DNA from: Desulfuromonadaceae bacterium
GTDB taxonomy: Bacteria > Desulfobacterota > Desulfuromonadia > Geobacterales > Pseudopelobacteraceae
Length of the DNA: 64,000 nucleotides
Reading direction: 5' to 3'
NCBI GenBank assembly: GCA_028681335.1
Contig: JAQUIT010000001.1
Coordinates: 124,001 to 188,000, forward strand
Position 1 is the stretch's first letter; every line of letters starts with the position of its first letter. Position numbers and translations under genes: made by a program. The notes beneath the pieces were generated by a model. The model searched no databases. It was given only the letters and a program-made list of their open reading frames with translations, and was not told the DNA's origin. Below, piece after piece: positions 9,361 to 19,016 of this stretch.

Positions 9361-10208
9361 TGTGGCTTACTTCTCTCTGTTACTCCGGCAGTAACAAGTA
9401 CGCCAGCCTTTCCGGCAATGGCGCGACCCTTAGCAGAGAAGATAAAGTCGATTAACTTCCAGGTTGCTGGCGTGGTTTTGGCGGTGGTGACGAAGCTGAT
9501 TTCCTTGGCCAGCGGGTAGGCGCCGCTGGCCAGATTCTTGAGCGATGGCTTAATGCCGTTTAGAGATAGCATGGTGAGTGGCAGCTTTTCGCTGATAATG
9601 CTGTTCATGCCGGTCGCTCCGATGCCGCCGGGAGTTTTTTTGATTGTGGCGTATGAATCCAAGTCTGTGATGGCGAGAACCATGCCTGGGCGGGTGTGTG
9701 ATGCGGTGATGGCGCTGTTCATGCCGGGGGAAAGCCCGCGCATTATAAGGGTGTCGATATCTGCCAGAGGGCGCAGAACAACCCTGATTTTTTTACCTTC
9801 TTGCCACGTGCCGGTCTTGCCGGTGTAGATGTCTTCGAGTTCCTTTGTGCTGATACCGGACCTGTGGACGCTCTTCTCCGTGACGATGACAAACGGAGTC
9901 TTACCATACCTCATCAGCATTGCTCCCTGTGCCGCTTCTTCCGTTTTGAGATCTCTGCTGACAATTGCCATGTCCAGAGCGTCAGCCAGCAACGCCTTGA
10001 TAGCGCCGGAGCTTCCAAGCGGTTTTGCCATAACAATGTGGGCATTATGATTGGTTTTTATGTAAGCATTTATTAACGGTTGCATCATGTCGAGAGCGTT
10101 GCCGGAGCCGTTTATGCGTACGGTATCTGCTGCATGGCAGGTACCCGTATAGACAAGGACGACACTTAAAAAAAGAGTTGTGAAAAGCAGCTGCAGAAAT
10201 CTCAACAT
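9357..10208 (-). CDS. PstS-like periplasmic phosphate/anion-binding protein
   Basis: About 283 residues from the ATG at 10208 (a TTG at 10223 would add five). A signal peptide is visible ('LLFTTLFLSVVLVYTG' then 'CHAADT'), followed by a periplasmic binding fold of the PstS/PBP-like class: 'RINGSGNALDMMQPLINAY', 'MAIVSRDLKTEE', 'FVIVTEKSVH', 'LEDIYTGKTGTWQEG', and 'GGIGATGMNS'. No transporter permease or ATPase is adjacent; instead its stop overlaps the start of a GGDEF-EAL gene. This argues for a sensory rather than transport role, with phosphate or a related anion as the likely ligand by family. It is divergent from nifEN, and the two share a 341-base intergenic region. Confidence 0.8.
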   Translation of the reverse strand: MLRFLQLLFTTLFLSVVLVYTGTCHAADTVRINGSGNALDMMQPLINAYIKTNHNAHIVMAKPLGSSGAIKALLADALDMAIVSRDLKTEEAAQGAMLMRYGKTPFVIVTEKSVHRSGISTKELEDIYTGKTGTWQEGKKIRVVLRPLADIDTLIMRGLSPGMNSAITASHTRPGMVLAITDLDSYATIKKTPGGIGATGMNSIISEKLPLTMLSLNGIKPSLKNLASGAYPLAKEISFVTTAKTTPATWKLIDFIFSAKGRAIAGKAGVLVTAGVTERSKPH

Positions 10209-10319
10209 CGCTATGGTTTCCAATATATTCAGATAGATCTATAAACCTATAATTTGAGTAGGTTACTTTATTCAGTGATAAGTTGCAAGTGCTTCATGAT
10301 GGGCCTGTTGTGATTTCTT

Positions 10320-10344
10320 TGCACATAAAACAGGCAGGTGTGCA
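10320..10344. promoter_or_regulatory. Candidate enhancer-binding site upstream of nifEN
   Basis: Half sites TGCACA (10320-10325) and TGTGCA (10339-10344) face each other over 13 bases, and a further GGTGCA lies at about 10360-10365. The centre is roughly 108 bases before the predicted transcription start, the usual position for activators of sigma-54 promoters. The half sites resemble those of NtrC-type proteins (TGCAC/GTGCA). The same half sites occur in a perfect palindrome at about -100 of the nifX promoter. Confidence 0.45.
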
Positions 10345-10412
10345 GGCGATAAAATGCGAGGTGCAGTAGAGAAAGTATCAGTAAATACGGCTTGTTATCG
10401 GACCAATAAAAA

Positions 10413-10430
10413 TTGGCACAGCAAGTGCTA
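10413..10430 (+). promoter_or_regulatory. Sigma-54 promoter of nifEN
   Basis: TTGGCACAGCAAGTGCTA matches the -24/-12 consensus TGGCAC-N5-TTGCA closely: the invariant GG at 10415-10416 and GC at 10427-10428 are separated by exactly 10 bases. The predicted transcription start is near 10440, giving a ~110-base leader that contains a terminator. Sigma-54 control is standard for nif genes. Confidence 0.85.
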
Positions 10431-10472
10431 GGTAAGCCTATAAGAGCATTTACAACAGCGAGCGATGGCAAC

Positions 10473-10517
10473 GACGCCAACAATGTTTATCTCCGATTAA
10501 CATGCGGCGTCTTTTTT
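10473..10517 (+). terminator. Intrinsic terminator in the nifEN leader (candidate antitermination switch)
   Basis: GACGCC (10473-10478) pairs with GGCGTC (10506-10511), with an inner ATGTT/AACAT pairing, and six T residues follow directly (10512-10517). It lies between the sigma-54 promoter and the start codon at 10550, so transcription must read through it to express nifEN. In Geobacter sulfurreducens a two-component system acts by antitermination on nif genes with terminators in their promoter regions; this has the expected layout. Confidence 0.75.
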
Positions 10518-10549
10518 ATTCTGCGCTTGACAGACCTGGAGACCTATTT

Positions 10550-13375
10550 ATGGCAAAGCCCGATTATTATGATGTAACCGACTGCGAAACCAACGACAAG
10601 GGTGCGCCCAAGTTCTGCAAAAAGTCCGAACCGGGCGAGGGGACCGAGCGCTCCTGTGCCTATGACGGGGCACGGGTCGTGCTGATGCCGATCACCGATG
10701 CCATTCATCTGGTCCACGGGCCGATCGGCTGCGCCGGCAACTCGTGGGATAACCGCGGTGCCAGATCATCCGATTCCCAGCTCTACCGACGTGGCTTCAC
10801 TACCGAAATGCTGGAGAATGATGTCATCTTCGGTGGCGAGAAAAAACTCTACAAGGCGATCCTCGATCTGGCCGAACGCTATAAGGACCAGGCGAGGGCG
10901 ATCTTTGTCTATGCCACCTGCGTGACCGCCATGACCGGTGACGATGTGGAGGCGGTTTGCACGGCGGCGGCGACAAAAGTTGCCATTCCGGTTATTCCGG
11001 TCAACACCCCCGGGTTCATCGGCGACAAGAACATCGGCAACCGCCTGGCAGGCGAGATCCTCTTCAAATATGTAATCGGCACGAACGAACCACCGCTTCT
11101 GGGCGAATATCCGATCAACCTGATTGGCGAGTACAACATCGCCGGTGACCTGTGGGGTATGCTGCCGCTCTTTGACCGGCTTGGAATCCAGATTCTCTCC
11201 TGCTTCAGTGGCGACTCGAAGTTCGAGGAACTCCGCTATGCCCATCGGGCCAAGCTCAATATCATCATCTGTTCCAAATCGTTAACCAACCTTGCCAAGA
11301 AGATGCAGAAAACCTACGGCATGCCATATCTGGAAGAATCGTTCTACGGCATGACTGATACGGCCAAGGCGCTACGCGATATCGCCCGCGAACTGGACAA
11401 CATCGTGGGGGGGCTGGAGAAGCGGGTCATGCAGGAGCGGGTGGAGCAGTTAATTAAAGAGGAAGAGGGGAAATGTCGCGACGCGATTGCCCCCTACCGT
11501 GCGAGACTGGAAGGGAAGACGGCGGTGTTATTCACCGGCGGCGTCAAGACGTGGTCGATGGTCAACTCTCTGCGCGAATTAGGAGTAGAGGTGCTGGCGG
11601 CCGGCACGCAGAACTCGACCCTTGAGGACTTCTACCGCATGAAGGGGTTGATGCACAAGGATGCCAAAATTATCGAAGATACCTCCACAGCGGGGCTGCT
11701 GGCGGTCATGCGCGATAAGATGCCCGATCTGATCGTTGCCGGAGGCAAGACCAAGTTCCTGGCGCTTAAGACCAAGACCCCTTTCCTGGATATCAATCAT
11801 GGTCGTTCCCACCCCTACGCCGGTTATGAGGGGATGGTGACCTTTTCAAAACAGCTGGATATGACGGTCAATAACCCGATCTGGCCGGTACTTAATACTC
11901 CGGCGCCGTGGGAGAAGAGCCCTGAGGCGCTGCAGGCTGCTGTTGCTGCTGCGGCTGGGCATGCCGAGACCTTTATGGCTCTCCCCATGCCGAGTCAGCA
12001 AGACCTAACCCCCCCAGCCCCCCTTGTCAGGGGCGAGCATGAGTCTGCTCCTCCCCTGACAAGGGGAGGTCGGGAGGGGTTGAAGGCGGCCACCGTCAAC
12101 CCGCAGAAGAATTCGCCTGCGCTGGGCGCAACCATGGCCTATCTGGGGATTAACAACATGCTGGGGCTGCTCCATGGTGCCCAGGGCTGTTCGACGTTCA
12201 TTCGTCTTCAGCTGTCGCGGCACTACAAGGAGTCTATCGCCCTGAATGCCACCGCCATGAGCGAGGATAGCGCGATTTTCGGCGGCTGGGAGAACCTGAA
12301 AAAAGGGATCGGACGGGTGATCGAGAAGTTCAGTCCCGAAGTGGTCGGGGTAATGACAACCGGCTTGACGGAGACTATGGGTGATGATGTTCACAAAATC
12401 ATCAAGGAGTTTCGTGCGGAACACCCGGAGCATGATGACGTGCCGATTATCTGGGCATCCACACCGGATTACTGCGGTTCCATGCAGGAAGGGTACGCCA
12501 CCGCGGTGGAGGCGATTGTCGGGAGTCTGCCGGAAGGTGGTGATGTCGTCAATGGCCAGGTCAACCTGCTGCCGGGGGCGCATCTGACCCCTGCCGATGT
12601 GGAGGAGCTCAAGGAGCTGATTGAATCTTTCGGGCTGACGGTGCTCTGCATTCCTGATATTTCCAACGCCATGGACGGCCATATCGATGAGGTCGTCTCG
12701 CCGCTGTCAACCGGCGGTATAACTGTTGAAGATATCAAGAGAGGCGGGCGCAGTGTTGCGACATTATATGTCGGTGATTCGCTGGCCAAGGCTGCTCTCA
12801 AGCTGAAGGAAAAGTTTGCTATCCCGGCTTACGGCTTCACGTCGCTGACCGGACTTGCCGAAACGGACCGTTTCATGGAGGTACTGTCGGCCATCAGCGG
12901 TCGTCCGATCCCGGAAAAAAACCGTCGCTGGCGGAGTCGCCTGATGGATGCGATGGTGGACAGCCATTACCAGTTCGGTACCAAGAAAGTTGCCATCGCT
13001 TTGGAATCCGACAATCTCAAGACGCTGACCGGCTTCCTGGCAGGGATGGGGTGCGAGGTTCAGGCGGCACTGTCTGCCACCAGAACGCGTGGACTTGATG
13101 CGCTGCCGAGCGACAACGTTTTTGTCGGGGATCTGGAGGACCTGGAAAGCGCCGCGGTAGGAGCCGACCTGATCGTCGCCAACTCCAATGGCCGCCAGGC
13201 GGCGGCCAAGCTCAAAATCGGTGCCCATCTACGGGCCGGATTGCCGTCCTTTGATCGTCTGGGTGCTCACCAGAAAGTATGGGTAGGCTATCGCGGTACG
13301 TTGAACCTGGTATTCGAGACCGCCAACCTGTTTCAGGCCAACGCGAAAGAGGCACAGAAGCTGGCGCATAACTGA
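10550..13375 (+). CDS. nifEN: NifE-NifN fusion, nitrogenase FeMo-cofactor assembly scaffold
   Basis: A 941-residue fusion. The ATG at 10550 is chosen because GGAGA (10538-10542) lies seven bases upstream; an earlier in-frame ATG at 10502 falls inside the leader terminator and has no ribosome site. Residues ~1-460 are NifE: cysteines in 'RSCAYDG', 'GPIGCAGNSW' and 'YATCVTAMTGDDVEAVC' match cluster-binding positions. Residues ~515-941 are NifN ('GAQGCSTFIRLQ', 'VGVMTTGLTETMGDD'). NifEN is the cytoplasmic scaffold on which the NifB product is matured to FeMo-co precursor. The linker (~486-511) is odd: it is encoded by a palindromic repeat (12007-12081) read in frame as proline/arginine/glycine-rich sequence. 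nifHDK and nifB are not in the window. Confidence 0.95.
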   Translation: MAKPDYYDVTDCETNDKGAPKFCKKSEPGEGTERSCAYDGARVVLMPITDAIHLVHGPIGCAGNSWDNRGARSSDSQLYRRGFTTEMLENDVIFGGEKKLYKAILDLAERYKDQARAIFVYATCVTAMTGDDVEAVCTAAATKVAIPVIPVNTPGFIGDKNIGNRLAGEILFKYVIGTNEPPLLGEYPINLIGEYNIAGDLWGMLPLFDRLGIQILSCFSGDSKFEELRYAHRAKLNIIICSKSLTNLAKKMQKTYGMPYLEESFYGMTDTAKALRDIARELDNIVGGLEKRVMQERVEQLIKEEEGKCRDAIAPYRARLEGKTAVLFTGGVKTWSMVNSLRELGVEVLAAGTQNSTLEDFYRMKGLMHKDAKIIEDTSTAGLLAVMRDKMPDLIVAGGKTKFLALKTKTPFLDINHGRSHPYAGYEGMVTFSKQLDMTVNNPIWPVLNTPAPWEKSPEALQAAVAAAAGHAETFMALPMPSQQDLTPPAPLVRGEHESAPPLTRGGREGLKAATVNPQKNSPALGATMAYLGINNMLGLLHGAQGCSTFIRLQLSRHYKESIALNATAMSEDSAIFGGWENLKKGIGRVIEKFSPEVVGVMTTGLTETMGDDVHKIIKEFRAEHPEHDDVPIIWASTPDYCGSMQEGYATAVEAIVGSLPEGGDVVNGQVNLLPGAHLTPADVEELKELIESFGLTVLCIPDISNAMDGHIDEVVSPLSTGGITVEDIKRGGRSVATLYVGDSLAKAALKLKEKFAIPAYGFTSLTGLAETDRFMEVLSAISGRPIPEKNRRWRSRLMDAMVDSHYQFGTKKVAIALESDNLKTLTGFLAGMGCEVQAALSATRTRGLDALPSDNVFVGDLEDLESAAVGADLIVANSNGRQAAAKLKIGAHLRAGLPSFDRLGAHQKVWVGYRGTLNLVFETANLFQANAKEAQKLAHN
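12007..12081 (+). repeat. Palindromic repeat, copy 1, inserted in frame in nifEN
   Basis: 75 bases with inverted arms: the left arm begins AACCCCCCCAGCCCC and ends TTGTCAGGGG; the reverse complement of the right arm reads AACCCCTCCCGACCTCCCC then TTGTCAGGGG, so the arms are nearly identical. A ~17-base loop separates them. Each arm contains its own small palindrome around TTGTCA. It adds 25 codons without a stop, between the NifE and NifN halves. A second copy in reverse orientation is at 29872-29945. Confidence 0.85.
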
Positions 13376-13416
13376 GCGGCCGTAGGCAGGTCAGATGGTG
13401 TGCGGGAGTCTCATCA

Positions 13417-14523
13417 TCAGGTTAATTTTCCGATATCGCTGAAGTCGGTCTGCTCTTCCGCTTCATCCTTGAGCAGGTCCCTGATTTCAACGAAGTTTTT
13501 GATGTTGGTCAGGAACAGCTCAAGGAGGGCGGGATCAAAGAAGACTCCCCGTCCGTCCTCCATGATGCTGATGGTCTTTTCAAGCGGAAAAGCCTTCTTG
13601 TACGGGCGTTCCGAGCTCAGAGCGTCAAAAACATCGACAATGGAAACGATCCTGGCGAACACATGGATTTCTTCCCCCCTGATCCCGGCGGGGTAGCCGC
13701 TGCCGTCCCATTTTTCATGATGTTGCATGGCAATGATTCTACCGGCATCAATGACCGGGTAGCTATCTGCGTCCGAAAGGATTTTGCCGCCGATGGTGGT
13801 GTGCATCTTCATGATGTTGAATTCAGTTTCGTCCAGCTTGCCCGGCTTGAGCAGGATCCGGTCCGGGATGCCTATTTTGCCGACGTCGTGTAGTGTAGAA
13901 GCGAAGCGTATGGTTTCGCACTCCGCGTCGGAGAGGCCGGCCAGATTTGACAGATGTTTTGACAATTCGCTGATACGCCGGGTATGCATGCCGGTTTCCT
14001 GATCACGGAATTCCGACGCGCGGCCAAGGCGGAGTGATATTTCATATTCCGCCTCGCGTGACAGTACGAGTGCCTTCTGCAGTGCGGCGGTTTTCTTGAC
14101 TACCTCTGTCTCCAGGATAGTATTCATATCCTTTGCCAAATCGGAAAGTTTCTTGCTGCGTACATGGTTCATAACCCGCAGCCGTAACTCTTCCGGGTTG
14201 TACGGTTTGGCAATAAAATCGTTGGCACCCAGGGCCAGCGTACGGTTTACCTCATGTGTCCCGGCCGTCACGACAATAACCGGAATATCCCGCCAGCCGG
14301 AGCTCTGCTTGAGGCGCTTAATCGTCTCATAACCATCCATGACCGGCATGCCGAGGTCCAGAAGGATGACGTCAATATTTGGTTCGATCGCCAGTAAATC
14401 CAATGCCGCCTGGCCATTTTCTGCCTTGAGCAGTCTGCACTCCAATTCTGACAGCAGGACTTCAAGCATCTGCAGACTCATGCTGTCATCATCTACCGCC
14501 AGAATGGTTACTTCATCGAGCAT
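13417..14523 (-). CDS. Response regulator with HD-GYP c-di-GMP phosphodiesterase domain (RpfG type)
   Basis: About 368 residues from the ATG at 14523, preferred over 14529 because GGAGA sits six bases upstream of the former and touches the latter. Residues ~1-120 are a REC domain ('ILAVDDDSMS', phospho-acceptor in 'VILLDLGMPVMDG', 'NDFIAKPYN'). A helical linker leads to an HD-GYP domain with 'HDVGKIGIPD' and 'HHEKWDGSGYPAG', the full set needed for c-di-GMP hydrolysis. It is convergent with nifEN (41 bases apart) and lies downstream of the large hybrid kinase on the same strand; the 320-base gap between them means co-transcription is uncertain. The kinase is a plausible phosphodonor. Confidence 0.9.
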   Translation of the reverse strand: MLDEVTILAVDDDSMSLQMLEVLLSELECRLLKAENGQAALDLLAIEPNIDVILLDLGMPVMDGYETIKRLKQSSGWRDIPVIVVTAGTHEVNRTLALGANDFIAKPYNPEELRLRVMNHVRSKKLSDLAKDMNTILETEVVKKTAALQKALVLSREAEYEISLRLGRASEFRDQETGMHTRRISELSKHLSNLAGLSDAECETIRFASTLHDVGKIGIPDRILLKPGKLDETEFNIMKMHTTIGGKILSDADSYPVIDAGRIIAMQHHEKWDGSGYPAGIRGEEIHVFARIVSIVDVFDALSSERPYKKAFPLEKTISIMEDGRGVFFDPALLELFLTNIKNFVEIRDLLKDEAEEQTDFSDIGKLT

Positions 14524-14843
14524 GGTCATTCTCCGATCATACGGTGCGATATTAATTACTGTCGCCGATCCGGGATTCCGTTTGCAGTGCTGCTGTTGTT
14601 GTGAACGACACAATAAGTCCCTGGCTCTGCAGCAAAGTAGTGCTGATAATACAATGGGGAAGCGGACACTTACAACCTTTATCCGTGGTAAAGCGTGCAG
14701 AGGCCTGCACAGGGTTGCTGCTGTAATTCGTTGATACGGTATTGTTGTAGGGTTTTTTATATAGCCCCACAGCTTTGTGTGCTGGATGGTTTGAACGAGG
14801 AGGTAGGCGGTAGGAGGTAGAATCGTGAGAAAGGATTCTGTCT
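14524..14843. other. 320-base intergenic region, nothing recognised
   Basis: Between the hybrid kinase stop and the HD-GYP start. Short open frames here have no ribosome sites or family resemblance. I see no terminator with a T-run and no clear promoter; a small GAATC/GATTC dyad near 14830-14850 is too weak to call. Confidence 0.5.
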
Positions 14844-17800
14844 CTATGCGCCATCCATGATTTCACGCACTGTGCGCAGAAGCGTAGCCGGTAAAACCGG
14901 TTTGCTTATGAACGGGAGGCTGTAGTCAACCGCCAGCTTTCCCCCGCTGATTTCATTGGTGTAGCCACTGACAAAGCAGGCTTTGACGTCCGGTCTCATG
15001 GCGTGGATTTCGTCCCAGGCCCTCTTCCCGGTCATTTTGGGCATGAGGGCATCCATTATCACCAGGTCTATCTGGTTTTGGTGTGTCCTGAACAGTTCTA
15101 CCGCCTCGACTCCGTCACGGGCCTTAATAACCTTGTAGCCATGAGATTCCAGTGTCGTTGTCGTCAACTCCATCTGCATGCGGTCGTCTTCTGCCAGAAG
15201 AATGGTTTCGCAACCGTGGGTGACAGGTTCTGCAGCTGCCGTCTGAAGCGCTGTGGAGGTTGGGTGTGATCTGGTAAATGTGGCATCCAGCCCGCTTATG
15301 ACAAGATCCAGTGCCTGGGCGTACTTGTCCAGATATGCTTCCAGCTGTGTGTCCGCATTTGCAGCAATGGTTTCTTCCAACAACATGGCTGCCGTCGAAA
15401 GATCGGCGGCACCGATGATGGCAGCAACCGACTTCATGCTGTGGGCCATCATTCCGGCTGCATCACGGTTATCGCTACCAAGGAAAGCGCGTATTTCATT
15501 CAGATCTTCACGCTTGGTTGCCTGAAATTTAAGCAGCATCTCCCGGTACAGGGAACGGTTGTCGTTGCACATCTGCAGGCCGGTTGCGATGCTGATGCCG
15601 GGCAGGGATGCCGGCAGAGATAGTATTTCACCCGTCGTCGGTGGCGGAGAGGGTTGGGTCTCCTCCCGTAGCCGGATCCACTTGACCAGCAACCGTCTCA
15701 GTTCGTTCGGGTTGATAGGCTTCGAGATATAGTCGCTCATGCCGGCATCGAGACAGCGCTGGCGATCTTTGGTCATGGCATGGGCGGTCAGGGCAATAAC
15801 CGGGAGAGAGCCGAGACCTGCCATGCGGCGCAGTCGTCTGGTGGCTTCCAGCCCATCCATTACCGGCATCTGCACATCCATCAAGACGGCATCAAATGGT
15901 GTCGCGTGGAGTTTTTCGAGAGCATCTTCTCCATTGACCGCCAGGGTGACGGAAACCCCTGTCGATTCCAGCATCTCTGTGGCCACCTGTTGGTTAAACT
16001 CGTTGTCCTCCACCAGTAGTACCTTTGCCCCGCGGATGGTTCCACTCTTTTCCGCCACATCTGTGCCAGCCCCTGATGTGGCGGAAACAAGCGCGTCCTT
16101 GCCGAGTGCGCCCATGATGCCGTCGAAAAGGGTCGAAAGAGTGACCGGTTTGCAGAGATATCCGTCCAGCCCGGCTTGGCGAGCACGTGTCTTTGTTTCT
16201 TTGGAACCGTAGGCCGTGGTCATGAGGATCTTTGGTTGCGGTGTAATGGCGGGGTCACTTTTAATCCTCCGCGTCGCTTCAAATCCATCGACCTCCGGCA
16301 TGGCCCAATCCATAATAACCAGATCAAAAGGGTTGTCTCCGCAAGCTTGTTGCAGCGCTGTGACCGCCAGGGTGGCGTTCTCTACTGCTGTCACGTGAAA
16401 GTTTAGCGACAGGAGCTGTGAAGAAAAAATTTCGCGGGAGCTGGAGCTATCGTCAATGACCAGTACCCGTTTGTGCCTCAGTCCCGTCTCTTGTCGTTCA
16501 AGCCGTTGTGGCTGGAGTGTGCCGATGGTGTACCTGATTACAAAAGCGAACTCGCTGCCTTTACCCGGTGCGCTTGCGACAGAAATCTCTCCGCCCATCA
16601 TTTCCACCAGCTGGCGACAGATGGCAAGGCCAAGCCCGGTCCCACCGAACTTGCGCGTTGTGCTGGCGTCAGCCTGGGTAAACGGCTTGAAAAGTCGCGC
16701 CTGCTCTTCCTCTGTCATGCCTATGCCGCTGTCTGTAACGCTGAAGCGCACGGTAACGCTCATGTCATCCCGATACAGCTGGCGAACGGAAAGCAAGATC
16801 ACGCCGGATGCGGTAAATTTTACGGCATTGGTAACAAGATTGAGAAGGATCTGTCCAAGCCGGAGCGAATCTCCTACCAGGGCGGGTGGCAGGTCCGGCG
16901 ATACATCAATCTGAAATTCAAGATTCTTCTCTTTGACCTGGGGGGAAACGATGGCGTCAAGTCTCCCGAGCACCTCCTCAAGAAGGAAATCGCTGTGCTC
17001 AAGTTCCAGCCGCCCCGCCTCGATCTTGGAGAAATCAAGGACGTCATTGATGATGCCCAACAGCGAATTGGCGGCAAAACCGACCTTGCGGAGATAGTCT
17101 TGCTGCTTGGGGGTCAGCTCGGTTTGCTGGGCCAGCTGCGTCATGCCGAGAATGGCGTTCATGGGGGTGCGAATCTCGTGGCTCATGTTGGCCAGGAAAT
17201 TCCCCTTGGCAACGTTCGCTGTTTCGGCGGCATCACGAGCCTGAGCCAGCATGATGTTGGCGGTTTCCAGCTCAGCCGTCCGTTCGATCACCCGTTGTTC
17301 CAGCTCCTCGTTCAGCAGCTGCCTCTCTTTGATCATCGCTTGCAGGCGACGCGCCATGGTGTTGAAGGATGTGCCGAGGTGGCCAATTTCATCGTTAGTG
17401 TCGTCATTCACTACTACGCTCAGGTCTCCGCCTGCAATGGCCTGAGCAGCACCGGTCAACCTGACCAGCCGCCTGGTAAGCAGGAGACCGATGAAGTAGC
17501 CGGCCACAAGCAGCAGGCCAAGGCCGGCGATGGTGGTAAGGAGGCTGGTTCTCATTACCAGGGCGTGCTGCTTATCCACCTCGGTATGTGAAAAACGTAT
17601 GGCGATGGTGCCGAGTTCCCCAGCGGCGTTGACGATCTTGATCTGCCGCCACTCGGCGACGACCGGTGAGGGCAGAGTGGATATCTGCATTCCCAGCTCC
17701 GCCGGTTCGGTGCTGGATACAACAATGCCGCGATAATCAGCTACCCTGATATGCAGAATGTCGGGGTCCTGGAGCAGTTTGTCCAGATAAAGTTGCAGGA

Positions 17801-17996
17801 CTTCATATTCACTGTTCAGGATAGCGCTGCGGCTGATGTCCTCCAGGAAGGAGGCAAAGACCTCTTCCTTTGTCGCCAGCTGTTGCTGCGCAATATTGTT
17901 GGACATGGTGATGTTTTGCCAGACAACCATGGCGAGAAGAACGCCTGCAATCATGGTGATGATGACGGCTATCCGGTACTTGAGGGAGGTAAACAT
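14844..17996 (-). CDS. Hybrid phosphorelay kinase TM-HAMP-HisKA-HATPase-REC-REC-Hpt-REC
   Basis: A 1050-residue membrane kinase. An N-terminal helix (~8-28), a ~125-residue periplasmic domain and a second helix (~155-175) precede a HAMP domain. HisKA contains '[18 protein letters not shown]', HATPase_c has '[14 protein letters not shown]', then two REC domains with phospho-acceptors in '[13 protein letters not shown]' and '[12 protein letters not shown]', an Hpt domain ('[19 protein letters not shown]'), and a third REC ('[13 protein letters not shown]'). All acceptor residues are present, so a full internal relay is possible with the terminal REC as extra control. It starts two bases after the PhnD-like gene, so the binding protein probably feeds its periplasmic domain. 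No output regulator is fused; the HD-GYP regulator downstream is a candidate. Confidence 0.92.
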   Translation of the reverse strand: MFTSLKYRIAVIITMIAGVLLAMVVWQNITMSNNIAQQQLATKEEVFASFLEDISRSAILNSEYEVLQLYLDKLLQDPDILHIRVADYRGIVVSSTEPAELGMQISTLPSPVVAEWRQIKIVNAAGELGTIAIRFSHTEVDKQHALVMRTSLLTTIAGLGLLLVAGYFIGLLLTRRLVRLTGAAQAIAGGDLSVVVNDDTNDEIGHLGTSFNTMARRLQAMIKERQLLNEELEQRVIERTAELETANIMLAQARDAAETANVAKGNFLANMSHEIRTPMNAILGMTQLAQQTELTPKQQDYLRKVGFAANSLLGIINDVLDFSKIEAGRLELEHSDFLLEEVLGRLDAIVSPQVKEKNLEFQIDVSPDLPPALVGDSLRLGQILLNLVTNAVKFTASGVILLSVRQLYRDDMSVTVRFSVTDSGIGMTEEEQARLFKPFTQADASTTRKFGGTGLGLAICRQLVEMMGGEISVASAPGKGSEFAFVIRYTIGTLQPQRLERQETGLRHKRVLVIDDSSSSREIFSSQLLSLNFHVTAVENATLAVTALQQACGDNPFDLVIMDWAMPEVDGFEATRRIKSDPAITPQPKILMTTAYGSKETKTRARQAGLDGYLCKPVTLSTLFDGIMGALGKDALVSATSGAGTDVAEKSGTIRGAKVLLVEDNEFNQQVATEMLESTGVSVTLAVNGEDALEKLHATPFDAVLMDVQMPVMDGLEATRRLRRMAGLGSLPVIALTAHAMTKDRQRCLDAGMSDYISKPINPNELRRLLVKWIRLREETQPSPPPTTGEILSLPASLPGISIATGLQMCNDNRSLYREMLLKFQATKREDLNEIRAFLGSDNRDAAGMMAHSMKSVAAIIGAADLSTAAMLLEETIAANADTQLEAYLDKYAQALDLVISGLDATFTRSHPTSTALQTAAAEPVTHGCETILLAEDDRMQMELTTTTLESHGYKVIKARDGVEAVELFRTHQNQIDLVIMDALMPKMTGKRAWDEIHAMRPDVKACFVSGYTNEISGGKLAVDYSLPFISKPVLPATLLRTVREIMDGA

Positions 17997-17998
17997 GG

Positions 17999-18844
17999 TT
18001 ATCTTGAGTTGTTATGCATCATGGTGCGGATAACATCGTATTCTCTGTCGGTTGCCTTACGGAAGGGTTTTCCATTCGTCTCGACAAATTTGTTGCGCAG
18101 TTCTGGGCTGACTCCGGCAAGGTCAGTGGTAATCAGAACTCTCAGCATCGTGTCGCGATCCTTTTGCGGCAGTTCCTTTTTCACGACGAACAGCGGTGTG
18201 GGGATTGCGGGCGATTCCTTGATCAAGCGAAAAGTTGTCTTCAGCTGCAGCTCAGCCAGGCGTACGGCTGTTGGTGAGACACCACATGCTGCGACGTTGC
18301 CTATCATAAGCTGCTGCAGGCAGGCCTGATGAGAGGCCAGAAAAACAAACATCACATCTTTGTTCGGGGTCAGTCCGGCCTCTTTTGTGACGACGCTGTT
18401 GAGGAAGCTGACTGCGGCGGCCTTGGGCGGCATGCCCATATTTTTACCCTTGAGGTCTTTCATTGAATGAACCGGGCTGTCATTTCTGACAACAATATAG
18501 CTGTTTAATACTTCGTTGCGTGACGCCAGCGGGAGCAGCCCTGCAGACTTTGCCAGGCTGGCGTAGTCAAAAGGCTGAATAAAGGCGATGTCAAAAACAC
18601 GGTTTTTAAGCTCATCGGTGAATTTGTCAAATGATGAGGCACTTCTTACTTTGACCGGTCTCCCCAGCGCCTGGGAAAGTTCAGCCGCCAGGGGGGCAAA
18701 AATCCCCTCGATAGTGGTGGTTGGTACAAAGGGGAAAACCCCCATAATGTAGGGCGTTACGGCAGCGGCTACTTCGGCGTTGCCGGTCAGTGGTTGGGCA
18801 AGCAGGATGAGGCAGATGGTCATGCGGACAAGGGCTGTTTGCAT
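17999..18844 (-). CDS. PhnD-like periplasmic phosphate/phosphonate-type binding protein
   Basis: 281 residues with a signal peptide ('[15 protein letters not shown]'). The body is a PhnD-family binding fold: '[18 protein letters not shown]', '[18 protein letters not shown]', '[17 protein letters not shown]', '[15 protein letters not shown]'. Family members bind phosphonate, phosphite or related anions. There is no ABC transporter nearby; the gene is separated by two bases from a hybrid kinase, so it most likely acts as that kinase's periplasmic ligand receptor. Start ATG 18844 has CAGGAG nine bases upstream. Its promoter must lie in the 396-base region shared with the divergent nifX operon. 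Confidence 0.82.
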   Translation of the reverse strand: MQTALVRMTICLILLAQPLTGNAEVAAAVTPYIMGVFPFVPTTTIEGIFAPLAAELSQALGRPVKVRSASSFDKFTDELKNRVFDIAFIQPFDYASLAKSAGLLPLASRNEVLNSYIVVRNDSPVHSMKDLKGKNMGMPPKAAAVSFLNSVVTKEAGLTPNKDVMFVFLASHQACLQQLMIGNVAACGVSPTAVRLAELQLKTTFRLIKESPAIPTPLFVVKKELPQKDRDTMLRVLITTDLAGVSPELRNKFVETNGKPFRKATDREYDVIRTMMHNNSR

Positions 18845-19016
18845 GGCAGATAACTCCTGTGTTCAGGTGTATAAAAATCTGTGCCGGTCAAAGAATAATG
18901 AAGTGTACGGCGTTTTTACTTTTTGTCCAGTTTGGCGTAGGGCACGTAACGGCAGTATTTTTTTAGCCATTACAGAAATGATTAGCAAGGGTAAGCGATC
19001 ATCTCTCCCCGACAGA

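Larger units (their letters stand above)
10209..10549. other. Intergenic regulatory region between the PstS-like gene and nifEN
   Basis: 341 bases without a gene. It holds, in nifEN direction, an inverted repeat of NtrC-type half sites (10320-10344), a sigma-54 promoter (10413-10430), and a leader with an intrinsic terminator (10473-10517). No promoter for the divergent gene stands out. Each element is listed separately. Confidence 0.75.

Noticed and set aside
10300..10340. NifA upstream activator sequence TGT-N10-ACA before nifEN
   Set aside because: The closest match has an 11-base spacer (TGT...ACA around 10309-10325), and Geobacter is reported to control nif genes by two-component systems rather than NifA.
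13200..13375. Frameshift or truncation of the NifN half
   Set aside because: The frame is continuous to the TGA at 13373-13375 and the length fits a complete NifN domain.
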